Source: Phocoena phocoena (lineage: Eukaryota > Chordata > Mammalia > Artiodactyla > Phocoenidae). Taken from it: 64,000 bases of DNA. The notes under the pieces are model-generated. The model saw nothing but the letters and a program-made list of their open reading frames with translations. It was not told the DNA's origin and did not search any database. Within the stretch, counting starts at the first letter, position 1, and each line of letters starts with the position of its first letter. The stretch is from positions 47,721,158 through 47,785,157 of the forward strand of contig NC_089224.1 of the NCBI RefSeq assembly GCF_963924675.1. Direction: 5' to 3'. The position numbers and the translations under genes are program-made. Shown here in pieces: positions 1 through 13,000 of this stretch.

Positions 1-500
1 AATACTACTCAGCCATAAGAAACAATGAAATAATGCCATTTACAGTAACATGATTGACCTAGAGATTATCATACTAAGTGAAGTAAGTCAGACAGAGAAA
101 GACAAATATCATCATATGATATCAGTTGCATATGGAATCTTAAAAAAAAAAAGATACAAATGAACTTACTTACAAAACAGAAGCAGACCACAGACTTCAA
201 AAACAAACTTATGGGTATCAAAGGGGAAACATGAAGTGGGGGAAGCATAAATTAGGTGTTTGGGATTAACATACACACACTATTATGTATAAAATAGATA
301 ATCAACAAGGACCTATTATATATCACTGGGAACTCTACTCAATATTCTGTAATAACCTGCATGGGAAAAGAATTTGAGAAAGAATGGATATATGTATTTG
401 TATAACTGAATCACTTTGCGGTACACCAGAAACTAACACAATATTGTAAATCAACTATACTCCAATATAAGATAAATTAAATTTAAAAAATTTAAAAAAT
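1..500 (+). mobile_element. L1 3' end (3'UTR and poly-A-rich tail), cut by the window edge
   Basis: This is the terminal part of an artiodactyl-type L1. It shows the usual order: 'actcagccataa', then 'atactaagtgaagtaagtcag', then the run-up 'aaactaacacaatattgtaaatcaactatactcc', and an A/T-rich tail at about 475-500. The same order recurs at 35093-35623 and 63797-64000. The 5' part lies outside the window. No coding capacity remains. Confidence 0.9.
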
Positions 501-840
501 AGAGGAAAAACTGGATTGTACTTCAAAGTCTTCAGAGGCTCACTGTTGAGTGAGAGGCAGTCTATTCTAGGAAGTGTGCACGTGCATTCACTCCCAAGGA
601 GAACGAGAAGACTTGTTGAAGCTGACGGGGAAACTGGGCAATTTTGGAAACCACGACTGCAGGAGGCAGGTTTGGAGATGACCCAAGCACTCCAGGGAGG
701 AGACAAAAATGGCAAATAGACCTGAGATTATGATTGCAGCGACTGACAGAGTCTTCCTGGAGTACTGCTCAGAAATGGATTCTGGGTTACGTTCAGGAGG
801 ACTGAGCAGCAAAAGTGCATGATAAGTAATGATGCCTGCG
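501..840. other. Unassigned intronic/flanking DNA
   Basis: There is no recognisable repeat, exon or RNA gene. The short open frames here overlap on both strands and have no splice context or known motif. Confidence 0.5.
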
Positions 841-1032
841 TGGCAGGTGTTCAGACTCCATCCCTCAATAGCTGAGTGGCCTTAGGCAAGTTATTTGGTC
901 TCCCTGTGCCTTGGTTTTCTACTTCTACAGTTGCTGAGAGCAATAAGCACATTAATGCTTGTAAAACTGTATGAATGATTATTCCTTAGCACAGCATGAA
1001 GTTTGAATAATTGTTAGCTATCATCAGCATTA
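841..1032 (+). repeat. MIR SINE
   Basis: Diverged MIR core: 'ctgagtggccttaggcaagttattt' is followed by the 'cctgtgccttggttttct' block and then the 'aataattgttagctatcatcagcatta' end. Plus orientation. It is ancient and heavily mutated. Confidence 0.7.
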
Positions 1033-2984
1033 TCCTTGCTATGATACATGGAGAAAATGCTCTGAGGAGCAGCATTGGGAACTTCTGATAAACCAAGAAA
1101 ACATAAAGAAAGGACAAGTTTAAAGAAAGAAAGAGGAAAAAACAGGAAAGAGGAGAGAGAACAAATCTTTTAGTGAGAAGGAACTCAAGTGCTTCTATTT
1201 TGAAGAACTGGGAGGGTTTCAGGCTAAACAAAGAAGAAATTATTTAAATACTCCAGCTTCTCCTGAAACTGGTATCAGTCTCCGGACAGACAAAGCTTCA
1301 AGTCACACCAAGGCTGGTCTTGTTGGAGTCCCCAGAAAGTATCTACTTCCAGAGAAGTTGTGAAACAACGCATGCCAGGCTGACTTGCAGGTGCCCCCAT
1401 GACTCTGTTCAAGAAAACTGTAATGAGATCCACAGGAGACCCAGATCTTAATTCAAGAGAAAAGTGAGTAAGATAGTGACGCCCACTAATTAAAATATTT
1501 GAGTATACAGCGATAAGGTGTTATAAATTTCACATATTTTCACCACCTAAAACTAAGCAAATTGTACTTAATCCAGATTTAATCCATGGATAATGCCTTG
1601 TAATCAGTGAGAATATGAAAGCAACACCTTAAGAAATGCTAGCTTCTGCTTACACTGCAATTACCATACGTCTCTCAGAAGGGCCACCGGAGTGAAATCT
1701 GTGAAAACCCCCTGAAATGAGAATTCCCAGTTGACAAACTGAAGAACTCACGAGTCAAATGAAGTTTAAGGAACCACAATCAGTATGAACCTACGAAAAC
1801 TTGTCTTATGAACCTATGAAAACTTTTCTAAAAATACCAACAACATCTTGTACATTTGAAATCAGTAATGAAGGGTCCTGACTATTAATGGCCAGTTACT
1901 ATCCCTTGCTGGCCAGAAACTTTTCAGGATGTGGCTACCTGGCAATTTCAACAAGAGTTGCTTTGTTACAGATAATAGTCATATTAAAATGCATGATATT
2001 TTCTTTAGCCTGGTTCTCCTTCCAAGTGCCTTTCACATTTCATAGCTCAGGAATTTTTAACTCCTTCCTGTCCTGCTGTCTCTCTTGCAAGGTCTCCTTC
2101 ACTCCCACTTCCTGGCTCCTGTATCACTGTTTGACCTTTTAGTCAGCTCTACACCCTTTCTCCTTACCCGTCCTCTGATACCTTTCCCCGTCATCTGTAA
2201 TTTTTCCTAGGTTTTATTGCAAAAGCTGTCCTTCTTTGCCATCTAGTCTTCTAGTCTCCCAAAGATAAAGGAAGTAAATTATAGAATTTGCAAATGTTAG
2301 AATTCCAAGTAAAGGGAGTTTAGAGCTGGTAGTGGTGGGTGGAGATTGCTGTACTTTATTTGTATGTAAGAGATTCATAGAACTTTTAGATCTAAAAAAA
2401 GACCCAAGTGTGCATCTATTTAAAACCCCTCTGTTTACAATAAGGACACAAGTTTATAGTTCTAAATCTGCTCTAAGTTTTGTAATGAGGCAAATACTTT
2501 CCCTAAAATCTTTCTTACCTATTCTATTGTTACAATAAGTTTCCTTTTTAGGAGTAGTAAAAAAATAAATATTTCTCTCCCATCCAAATCATTACATGGT
2601 TTTAGTGTAATCTAATAAAATAAATTATTACACTTTAGTAACACTCTTGACTATACTGGGCAATGAGGTGTAATATATGAGCAGGGAATATAGAAAATGG
2701 ATGAATTAACCAGAGGGCACCGGTAGCCTCCAGGCTATGTGCAGACCACTGACATGTTTGGTCTGGAAAGAATTTTTTTAAAATTTGATTTAGTTGGGCT
2801 CGGTAAAAAAGTGGAGAGATTAAAAACAGAAGGCGTGTGTGTGTGCACGAGCGTGCGTGTGTGTGCAGGCGTGTGTGTGTTTTGGTTTGGCTTATATGCA
2901 AACATTGGAAGGTCTACCAACATTAGATTTGTGTTTTCCTTTGACATTAGTAAGATGAAAATGAGGTGTGCCCTTCAGACAGGG
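1033..2984. other. Unassigned AT-rich DNA with a GT microsatellite at 2837-2881
   Basis: I see no exon, RNA gene or confidently named repeat. A short, interrupted (GT)n tract with GC interruptions lies at about 2837-2881. Confidence 0.5.
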
Positions 2985-3578
2985 TGTGGTAGGCAGAATA
3001 ATGCGCCGCCCCCCCCCCCAAAGCTGTCCACATTCTAAGCCTTGGAATCTGTGACTATGTTATATTACATGACAAAAGGGAATTAAAGTTGCAATTCCCT
3101 GCAGTTAAGGTTGCTAATGAACTGACTTTACGAGAGGGAGATTATTCTAGATTATTTAGGTGGGCCAGTCTAATCACTTGAGCTCTTAAAATTGAAAGAG
3201 GGAGACTGAAGAGTTTGTCAGAGAGAGGCAACATGAGAGAGACTCAACCCCCAACTGCTAGCTTTGAAGATAGAGGAAGAGGGCCAAGGGCTAAGGAATG
3301 CAGCAGCCTCTAGAACCTGGGAATAACACTCAGTTAAAACAGGCACCATAGTTGTAGGTCACAATGACCTAAATTCTGCCAACAATCCAAATGAACAGGG
3401 AAAGCATTTTCTCCTGGAGTTTACAGAAAGGAGTGTACCCTGTTGACACCTTGATTTTATCCTGGTGAGACTGTACTGGACTTCTGACCTACAGAACTGT
3501 AAGATAATATATTTGTGTTGTTTTAGGACTCTAAGCTTGTGGTAATTTGTTAGGGCAGCAATAAAAAATGAACACACA
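2985..3578 (+). mobile_element. Solo LTR, MLT1-like (ERVL-MaLR)
   Basis: It begins 'tgtggtaggcagaataatg' and carries the typical block order: 'gtccacattctaa', 'tgacaaaaggga', 'cttctgacctacagaactgtaagataat', then 'gtggtaatttgttagggcagcaat'. It ends in '...acaca'. No internal retroviral coding sequence is attached, so it is a solo LTR. A C-run of 12 bases near 3008-3019 lies in the normally C-rich 5' part. The sub-family name is from memory. Confidence 0.75.
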
Positions 3579-3617
3579 GGCCATATACACTGTCTTTATC
3601 ACCAAAGTTACTATTCC

Positions 3618-4518
3618 AACAAAGAAGATATATAAACAACGAATAAGCACGTGAAAACATCGTTAGTCACTAGGGAAATGGAAATTAAAATCACAATGAA
3701 TTATCACTTTACATCCATGAGGATGGCTGTAATTAAAAAAATAGACAGTAACAAGCATTGATGAGGATGTGGAGAAACTGGAATCCTCATACACTGCTGA
3801 TGGAAATTAAAATGGGGCAGGTACTTCGGAACACAGTTGACAGTTTCTTAAAAAGTTAAACATACATGTGCCACACAATCCAGCAATTCTACTTTTAGGT
3901 AGATATACCCAAGAGAAATGAAAACATGTCTACACAAAAACTTGCACATTATTCATGACAGCCAAAAACTGGAAACAACCCAAATGTCCATCAACTGACA
4001 AACGGAAGATGTGGTATCTTCATACCACGGAATATTATTCCACCATGAAAAGGAATGCAGCATACGTGCCACAAAATGCGTGAATCCTGAACATATGATG
4101 CTAAGTCAGTAACAAAGCACCATGCGTTACTCTATTTATCTGAAGTGTCTAGAATAGGCAGATCTATGAAGACAGAGTATATTAGTAGTTACCTAGGGCT
4201 GGAGGAAATGGGGCATTGGGGAATGATGGCAAAGAAGTGGGCAGTTTATTTGGGGATAATGAAAATGTTCTAAAATTGAATGTGGTGATGGATGCAGAAC
4301 TCTGTACTAAAAGCCACTGAATGGCTTTTACTTTAAATGGTTGACTTGTATAGTATATGAATTATACCTCCACGGAGTTTTTCAGCAAACAATAACCTTG
4401 GTTTGCTGTGATGGTTACAGAACTTTAAAAATTTGCTAAAATATCACTGAATTGAACACTTACAATGGGTGAATATTACGGGATGTAACCTATACCTCAA
4501 TAAAGCTGATAAAACAGT
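3618..4518 (+). mobile_element. Old L1 3' fragment (L1M-type)
   Basis: It contains the diverged end of ORF2 ('ggaaattaaaatcacaatgaattatcactttacatccatgaggatggc', 'ggagaaactggaatcctcatacactgctg', 'cccaacaatccagcaattctact'-like blocks). The 3'UTR follows, ending in 'cctcaataaagctgataaaacag'. It is more diverged than the L1s at 20-33 kb and 44-50 kb, and so older. All frames are broken. Confidence 0.85.
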
Positions 4519-6944
4519 TTTAACCAAATTTAACCTTTTCTTGATGAGTCAGGGTCCACACTGTGACTACTAATTAATTATCTTGCACGAAAAAGTGAGA
4601 AGGACTTGGCATTTCTCCCCCTTTGTGATTCTGTTTAGTTGGTGTGCCTTTGGTATCAATATTGCAGGGCCCTTAGGATCTAAGGAAGCGGGTAGGGCTT
4701 AGACTGCCCTTTCTTGCACGTCCCCAGGCTGCATGGCTTCCTTCTCCTCCCTTGGTTCAATCACCATTCCCTAAAGATATTTTTGCCAATGCCAGTGTGT
4801 CAGGTTACTCAGGTTACTGCCATTACCTCTTCTGATCATTCAGTTGAAGTTGACAACTCCCCAGGTCGCAGCAAGTGGTGCTGACCTAACTTCTTATGTA
4901 TGTTCTGCTGCAGAGTCCTAGACGAGGGACCCCATACCCAGTACAGCTGCATGATGTTACAGCCTCTCCTAGAAACAACCAAGGATATGGAACCCACTTA
5001 CATGTCCAACCACCCACCCTTCCTTCATTCCATTGGACAGATGTGGGAATTGCTTCTTCAGGATGTGAGATGGGTTAGCCTAGATCATTTGTGCTTCCTT
5101 GTTTGTTTCCTCTAGTCTGCTGGGGAGCGGAGTAAGTTGGATTCTCCTGCTATACTCTCATCCATTTTACCTGAATTCTCTAAAAGCTAGGCCTCTGTAG
5201 TGGGCATGCTACACATCTATACATATTGAGGAAAACTTAAGGAACCTGGTTACCTGGTATTGTATTAGATAATGAAGTCCCTTGATGGCAGCTTGAATCA
5301 GTCAGTGGCCATTACCCTGTTGCTCAGAGCACCGCTGGGAAGTCAGCCAAACTTGTGTGCCTTTCCCTCTGATCTAGTTAGTACACTGGGGCAAACCTTC
5401 CTTTGTCGGTCTTTCCTCTTGGTGACAAACCCATCTCTGAGGCTCTCTCTCTATGAAGCAAAATCCTCCTCTGCTTAACAGTGGCTGGATGAAAAATTCA
5501 GAAATGCCAATTTGAAATGACTTACGTTATGAAAAGCTTACAGAACTGCTTGTCTTTTATTGCCGTTACTAAATCATGAGGAGGGGGCCGAGAAAGAAGA
5601 ATTAAAAAACAACAACAACTGCCTTTTATTTTTATTTTCCCAGTGAGGTTTCTGTGATCTCTTTATTAGACACAATATGTGTCAGCTATTCAACCCATAA
5701 AAACGCAGAAAAACATGCCAGGAAAGGAGGAATATTTTCTGTCTCTCTTTTCCTGTGAAAACTTTGCATGAGCTCATCTGTGTTCTCTCCTTTCAATGAA
5801 AGATACACTCATCCCTCAGCCCCCATCTTCTTCTCATTTTCCATTGATGATGTCAAGCAGGCCTTACAGTATCTCTTTTGTGATCTTATAAAATCAATGA
5901 CAACCAAAAACGTTTCCCTTATGGCTATGACCTCATCAATGGCTTACACCTGGACAAGCCTCATCTGCATTGGTAAGTAAAGCTCCCCTCCACTGATCCA
6001 GACTGAAGCAATTTACCAGGAAACTACTGCTTTCCTTCAAAACGCTGCCTACGCCATTCAGATCTGGAAGCCTTCTGGGCAACTCTGGCTGAGTGCTGAA
6101 TCTGACTAGTCAAGACGGCTCTCCGATCTTAGTGCCTGTCTTTGCACACACCAGAAACTCTTCTTTTCCTGTGTTTAAACCCGCACACAAAGTAATCAGT
6201 TCTTCAACACGTTAGGCATGTGACATTTTGGTGACATTCTTATACTCCTCCCTAGCCCCTGCTACCCTCCCCTCTCATTTACCTTCTGAGCAGTGAAACA
6301 GGCATCCAATTAAGTCAGTTTAGGACAGAAGGGAATTTTGTGCCACTGGGTCTACATGGCTGTGAGTTTCCGGAACCAGGGAAGTGGGTAGGGAAACATT
6401 GCCATCTCCATGCTTAGACATACTCGCAAAGTACTCTCAAACCTTTGGGACTTAAAACATAAAATCAACACATAGTGATGAGTTTGGAGAGAAGCAAAGG
6501 GCTCTAAAGACAATGTCTTACAGGCTCAAACAGGGCAGAGCAAGGAAGGTTTGGTGTGTCTAAAACTAAATGCTGTTTCTATGTTTAAGCGAAAACTGTG
6601 TAGAGAGTACCAATGGACCCACAATGTACCTAAGAAGCAGAATTGACAACACACTCAACTCCGAGGATGAGGCAACTCAACAGGAGAGGTCCAGTTATGG
6701 GCCAGGGAGGGTTCACCAGACCTCCCTTCCTCTGGCTAATGTGAAATGTTCCTCGTGTAGCCACCTCCCTTGCTCTGGACCCAGGCACTCCAACCACTTT
6801 TCAGATAGCTAATTCAGCTTCCCCCTTGACATTGAGATGCTGAGACATTAGAGTGAGGTGCTCTACAAAAGGTCTGTGAGCATTCTGGTCTCGGAAAAGG
6901 AGTTTCCCCTACCGTAAAAATAACCTGGCTTTTGTTTTATCCTT
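4519..6944. other. Unassigned DNA
   Basis: About 2.4 kb without a recognisable exon, RNA gene or repeat. Open frames are short and overlap on both strands. Confidence 0.5.
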
Positions 6945-7213
6945 ACAATAATAATAAGAGCTAACGAGTATTGAGCGCTTGCTACACGCTAGGCATACTT
7001 ATAAGCATTTTACATGATGAAGGCATTTAATCTCCACAAGAACCTTCTGAGTCAAACACTATTATTATCACCATATGACAAATAAAGAAACTGAGTCAGA
7101 GAGTGTAAAGAAGCTGCTCAGGGTTATGTAGCTTGGATGTGACAGAGTCAGGATTCAAATCCAGACCATGAGGCTCCAGAGCCTGCAGGCTTAACTGCCA
7201 TGCTACGCCTGCT
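6945..7213 (-). repeat. MIR SINE
   Basis: Almost full-length reverse-complement MIR. It runs from 'gagctaacgagtattgagcgcttgctacacgctaggc' through 'ctattattatcaccatatgacaaataaagaaactgag' to 'gtcaggattcaaatccagaccatgaggctcca'. The tRNA-like head is at the right end. Confidence 0.85.
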
Positions 7214-7621
7214 CTTGTGAATTACTACGAACAAATTTCCCTGCATCTGGTTGATTCAGGTGCATAGGCGAGGCCCAAATCCACACATTTCTTATAAAAT
7301 CATGGAGATACCTGAGTGCTGGAGCCTCAGGAAAACTCTTGTTTTTCCTTTTGGCCTGCATTTATATAGAAGTCAAGGTAAAAAACCCCCCCAAAAAAAC
7401 CCCAGAAAAAACTGTACAATGTCTTTAAAGGCACAGAAGCACTGAGATTTACCACGAGGATTTGATCACAAGTGAGCTGAATCAGCTCCTAAGTCCGTAC
7501 TTGAAAATTTTCAGTGTGAAGACTTACAGTGGAAAATACGTGGAAGCAAAGTTGGGCTTATGTTTTACACATTTTAAAATCGTTTTCAGGATGTGTTTCA
7601 TTTTAGGAGAGCTAGAGAAAG
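7214..7621. other. Unassigned DNA
   Basis: No feature recognised. It contains a purine/cytosine-rich homopolymeric stretch (C and A runs) at about 7379-7412. Confidence 0.5.
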
Positions 7622-7830
7622 AAAAGGAAACATTTATTGAGTGTGAACTATGTGCCTGGCACTGGGCTGAGGGCTTTTTCACACGTGCAATCTTATTTAA
7701 CCTCACAACAATCCGGTGAAATAGGATTAATTTCACTCTTACAGCTGAGAACAAAGACTCTGAGGTTATACACTTTGTTCAAGGTCACACGGTTAATGAA
7801 CAGTATAACCGGTAATAAGATTTAGAAATG
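7622..7830 (-). repeat. MIR SINE
   Basis: Reverse-complement MIR: 'catttattgagtgtgaactatgtgcctggcactg' is followed by 'cctcacaacaatccggtgaaatagg' and 'ttcaaggtcacacggttaatgaacag'. Moderately diverged. Confidence 0.8.
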
Positions 7831-9125
7831 CACCACATCTATCCCCTGCAGACCGCCAGCCCGCACCCATTTACGTTATATTTAGGTTGTATCTTCTACG
7901 CCTACGCGGGGTACCTTTGAAGGAAACTGTAACTGTCTCTGCATTTGAGGTACTCACGCGTGCATCTATTGCCTTCACTAGTCTGTAAGCGTCACGAATC
8001 ACAAAACTCGGGTCTAACTTGTTGCTCTTCGTCAGTAATGTTTGGCAGAGGGTGTGAGTCACTTAAAACTGTGAGTGCAGACGTTGACACCAGGCTAGAC
8101 GATAATCCCAGGTAAAGACACAAATACAGTCTGAAAGCAGCGTATCCATTTTGGGCCTTACCTTTCAGAGGGACTGTTTGACAGATCTGCTAGCAGACCT
8201 GAACAAACCCCACCACTGAAGCCCATGGATGCAGCTTCCTAAGCCCTGGGTGTGGTGTGCGTGAACTACTTCATCACTCAGCTCCTTTTCTCCCTTTCCC
8301 CCGGTGCCTCTCTGGCTGCTCTCTTTCTTCCCTGGCTTTGAATATTTTGGCAGCCTCCAATAGCTTCTCTTCAAAGAGCTGAAGACAAGCCTGATGTTAC
8401 AATTGCTTTGCTTAATTCCAGACAGGTTTCCGTGAATCATATTAAATTCAGGTGAACAAAGGGTATTTAGTCTGTGACAGAGCTGAACCGTATCTGGATA
8501 AATATAAACAAGAGAGTTAATCCTGTAAGAGCCCTACTTGCCAGCAGTTGGAAGGGTGTCAGCAGTGCCCTGGCCAAGGCAGATGGGAGGGGGTGAGGCA
8601 GAAGAGAATTAACCAGACGGGTGCCGAGCATCTGGACTCTGTATAACGATGAGGGGCATAAAGATTGTGACTGGAATACATTAGGAGCAAAGCAAATGTT
8701 CTATTCACACACACACACAAAATAGGCATTAATATCAGTCTGTAATCCACCCCAGGGCCCCTTAGCTCGCCTTATTCTTTGTTGACTTTCATCCTCTCTG
8801 CAAAGCGCCCCGCTCAAGGTCCCTTCCCAGATCAGCCTTAGGTCATGGGGTAGATACACTGCTGCTAAACAGATATGCAAGGGAGTAGCATGTGTGACTG
8901 GAAAACAGTGTGACAACATAATCCCGGCGTGGACGGATGAGGTCAGTGTGGGGTGATGTCGGCTTTTCTAGCATCTACTGAATCATCTGACGGGAGCGGC
9001 AATGGAAAAGAATAAATACAAACACATGCAACACACCGCCACAAAGGCTGCGCGGCCCAGATCTGAGGAAAGGGAGCCCGGGTTGGTAGCATCAGTGGGG
9101 AGAAGGGGGAACAATGATCTGGGGG
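7831..9125. other. Unassigned DNA with a short CA tract
   Basis: No exon or confidently named repeat is seen. A (CA)n tract of about 14 bases lies at 8705-8719. Confidence 0.5.
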
Positions 9126-9265
9126 TTAGGAGACCTCAGTTCCCTTTTTCCCTGCCACCAGCTGAGCGGCTATGTGACCTCAGGTTGCCTGGCCTCTGAG
9201 AACTGAGGGCTCTGGTCTAGCTGGTATCTAAGGTCTCTTTCAGTTTCAAAGGCAAGGATCTGTCC
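9126..9265 (+). repeat. MIR SINE fragment
   Basis: Partial MIR: 'ttaggagacctcagttcc' then 'agctgagcggctatgtgacctcagg' and the 'cctctgagaactgagg' block. Strongly diverged, so the call is tentative. Confidence 0.55.
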
Positions 9266-9599
9266 TATGTAAGAGAGGTTTTATAAAAAAGGGCACCTTA
9301 CTACGAGACCACAACCTTGGGAGGCATCGTACTCTGAATCGCAATTTTCTGAAGTTGCTACGTGTAGAATGGTTTGCCTAACCTCGATGGATAATGGTGA
9401 AGTGTAGGCAGGTGTATTAGACCAAGAGGTTGAAATAAACAGTCACAGAGAAGAACACTTGTGCTCCAACCCACAGCCACAGAATTCCAACTACCCAGGT
9501 CTTAAAGTCTTCTTTGCAGCAGGTGGACGGAGGAGAAATGAAAAGATCATTCAATGATCTTAGGTCATGATTCATGTTCCCCAACAGGCTACTTACTTG

Positions 9600-9885
9600 T
9601 ATACATCTCCTTTGCTCATGTTCGCTCTGCCTGGAGTATTTCCTGCATCTCTGTTTATCAAAATTCTACTCCAAGTCTAAGACCTCTCAGGTAGAGTGAA
9701 ACTGCACCCTCTTTGGTTATCAGCACTTATTTCATTCTATCTCATATTACACTTTATCTCCATTTGATTACAATTACAGATTACAAACTTCCGGAGGCAG
9801 GGTATGGATCTCATTTATGTCTGTGTCCCTGGGCCTGCTTGGCACGTTGCAGGCACCGGTCAACGGTTTCTCAATTGAACAGGGA
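9600..9885 (+). repeat. L2 LINE 3' end
   Basis: Typical L2 3' order: 'ctctgcctggagtatttcctgc', 'attctactccaagtctaagacctctcagg', then the 'ggcagggtatggatctcatttatgtctgtgtccctgggcctg' block and 'tggcacgttgcaggc'. It ends within about 15 bases of the ADAMTSL1 exon at 9898, so it lies in the intron immediately 3' of that exon's donor site. Confidence 0.75.
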
Positions 9886-9897
9886 TTTCCACGTTAC

Positions 9898-10025
9898 CTG
9901 CTAATGTGACGGCAATGGAGACAGAGTCATATCCCAAGGCATTTGTGGCATTACAAGTGTAGAAACCCACATCAGCTTCCACGGGGGCCAGGATCTGTAA
10001 GGAATCATCTGGCTGGAGAAGAATC
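9898..10025 (-). CDS. ADAMTSL1: ADAMTSL1 exon: C-terminal half of the second Ig-like domain
   Basis: This 128-base exon has an AG acceptor at 10027-10026 and a GT donor at 9897-9896. It enters in phase 2 and leaves in phase 1. The first base completes the arginine codon begun by the exon at 42116-43244; 42 full codons follow, starting ILLQPDDSLQILAP and ending with VTLA. It carries the closing half of an I-set Ig domain: the DVGFYTC motif (exon residues 18-24) supplies the second disulphide cysteine, followed by a possible N-glycosylation site NAT. The sequence agrees closely with mammalian ADAMTSL1 as I recall it. The protein is a secreted matrix glycoprotein related to ADAMTS proteases but without the protease domain. 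The upstream intron is 32,090 bases. The downstream exons lie outside the window. Confidence 0.95.
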
Positions 10026-13000
10026 CTGGAGCAACAGAAAAGAAACGTAGGCCCGGTCAGGTCGGTTGACTCCTTTTTGGCATTGGATATCGGTAAAGCT
10101 GGAAGGAACCTCAGGGGTAGTCAGAACCCTGTTTTAACAACAGGCACAAACCAGCCACAGTGACACTCAGGAAACCAGCCTCTCTTGCCACTTTGATGAG
10201 TGTGATTCTGTTAGCAAGCCCAAATAAGGAGCTTTTGGATAGCTTATGCAGTTTGTTGATTACTTGGACTAAACGCTAACAGTTGGAGCAGGCAGCATAT
10301 GTGTGCTGAATACACATACACACACAGCGGGGGTGAGAGGAGATGATAGAACGAATGCTGCAGATGGATTTGGGGAAGGCTTCTTCAGGAAAAGGCAAAG
10401 TTATACAGGAGGAGTGGGGCTTGGCTGGATGGTGGAAAGTAGGCAGGGCTTCCAGATACGGAGAAAGGCATCTGTTAAGGCTTGGAGGTGGGAGAGAAGC
10501 AGCCAGATTGAATACTGACGAGAGGATCTTGACGCACATGTTTGAAAGAAATTGTATGTGTAACTGTATCTCAATTCTATTGTCTCCATTAGTCCGTAAA
10601 TATCACTGGGCACAGAAATTAGACCTTAGTTATTGTTTTATTTCTCACAATGCTTAGCAGAGGGCTCTTTGTAGTGAAGGTGCCAGCAGAATGAAGGTAA
10701 AGCCTGCCCTTCAGGGTCATGGTAGAGAAAATTCCAGAATAAGCACCACATAGTTCAGATACTTTACCTGAAAAGAATGATAAGAATCAAATTGTGAGTA
10801 CCTTCCACAAGCCTCAGAATCCACTCCTCTCTCAGTCTACTATTTGTTTCTTTTCTAGGTTCATGCCATTTCTAAGAACTACCTGTGACGTGATGGCAGT
10901 TAAGCGGATTAATGACTAATGATGACTTGAAGCTGATGTCCTGATGAGGCTGATGATAACTGGAGTGTGTATGCAGAGGTGGGAAACTAGAAGGGTTGAG
11001 GGGAGGACCGGATGGGAACTTGCCGAGATCCAGTGCCAGACCTGGCAGGGCCTTAGGTCAATAAATCATTCAATAGCACAGAAATGATTTAGCGGTGGCC
11101 TTGGGGTTCCTGCAGTCAGTCATTTCCATCTTTGTGATTATTTCCACCTCTCTGATTTCCAAAGGCTCCAAGAACTGTTCACCTAATAACATGTTAACAT
11201 CTGTCCAGAGGAAGAAAGCAGGTAAGGGGTCGTTTTTCAGGAAAGGGAAAAAACATCATGAAAAGGTCAGGGAACTCACAAGACTTAGTGGTAAAATTAG
11301 GACTAGGAGTCCCATCTCCTGTCCCAGCAGCAGTCTCGCACTATACAATTCTTTTTCTTTACTGTGTCTCTTGCTGGGTCCTCTCCAGACTCTATGGTAT
11401 TTGCAATTTGGTGCCACCTCTAGTCAGCTCTTAATTATTCTGAGGTGGGTGACCAGTCTGCCAATGAATCAGGCTTCCTCAGCTCTGCTTTTGGCCTTGG
11501 ACCTGTTGCTTTGCTTTTTCTTACCTCCTCTTGGAGGAAAGGCAGGAGAGAGAAAAAGCAAGGCTTACATCACTCATTCTTCAATTTGGCTATGTATGGG
11601 CAGTTCAGATAAAAATAGGGAAGGAAATAGAAAATCTCAGCTAAAGGGAAGTTTCTGGATGGTTTGTGTTTGATTCCGTGCCGCTCCAGACCATCACCAC
11701 TATTACAGGGACAGTCTAGCTTCTGTGGCATTGAACTAGAGCTGAAACTTTGTGGCGGATGACAGAGAGGCTACGAGACTGTGATAGAACTCATCCACCC
11801 ATTCGTTCACTCATTCACCCATGTTAGGTGTTTTCTCTCAAAGTCAACAATTACATACTAACTGCTTAGTTTATCTCAAAGAGCTAATAAGAGAAAGATG
11901 ATTATATAATTTGCTTATCTTTAGTAAGCCATACAATATTTTAAGTAATAATATCACTGTTGTTTTGTAGGAATCTTAATAGATGCATCATAGTATCATG
12001 GCTAAATCTTTTCAGGTGTCCAGGCTGTTTTAGATTAAAAAAGTGAAACATTGACTTAATGATTTAAATCTTTATGATGTCCCAGGAACACGGATGCCTC
12101 CAAAAGAATTTCCAAACGGGAATATTGAAAGCAGGCTTAACCAAATTTCATTAGAACTGACAATTTACGGTGACTGAACTTAGTGGATCATTAATCAGTT
12201 TTACCATCCTCAAAAGGCAGGGATTAAGATTTGCTAAATTCCTAAGTCTGTTGGCACAGTTCCTTCCCTATCAGAGCCCTATCAGAAGGGGTTCTTGAAG
12301 TGAACATTTAGAGCACAAGACTAGAAGACAGGTCTTCTGAACTTGATTTTGTTTCTAAGTTTTACCATTGGCAAATCCCTTCTTCTTTCTACATTTCAGC
12401 TTATCACGTTCTAAACCCCAGCTGAAGTATGTTTTCTTATCCAGCAGAAGGAACAGTTAAAATGAGGTATATAAGGAAGCTGCAGACCACCTTCTGGTAT
12501 TTCCAATGACCCTTCTGTTGGTAATGTTGGACACCCTGAATGAAGAATTAAATGTGAGGAAGGACACGGGATGAAAAGGTTGTGAGGAAGAAAGGGAGAG
12601 GGGCTCACGATACTGGCCAATATCCCCCCGCCAGACAGTTTATTAGCTCTCTATATTCAGATCATATTTTCTTCCTGTAGAACTACTGCACCTGCCTGAT
12701 CTCATGAAGGGAGTTGTAAATCCCACTCCCACACTGGGCCTGACACATGTAACTTTTTTAAAGTGGTGGTTAGCTTTTATAGCTGCATCAGTTCCTCCAG
12801 GCACCGGTGCTACTGAATGAGCCTCGATGCTTCCTGCCCATATGAAGCCTGGAAAAGAATTCCCACAAAGTTGGTGAAGAGAAGCGGGAGCTCCATCACA
12901 CTGGGCACAAAGCCATGAGGGTCTGAATTAAGATGGGAATAATGGGAATGGAAAAAAAGGAATCTAGATCTCAAAATTTAACATTCATATATTCTTCTAT

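Noticed and set aside
11095..11673. Open frame of 192 codons on the plus strand in the large intron
   Set aside because: It has no recognisable domain, no initiation or splice context, mixed low-complexity composition and lies antisense to the gene; probably a chance open frame.
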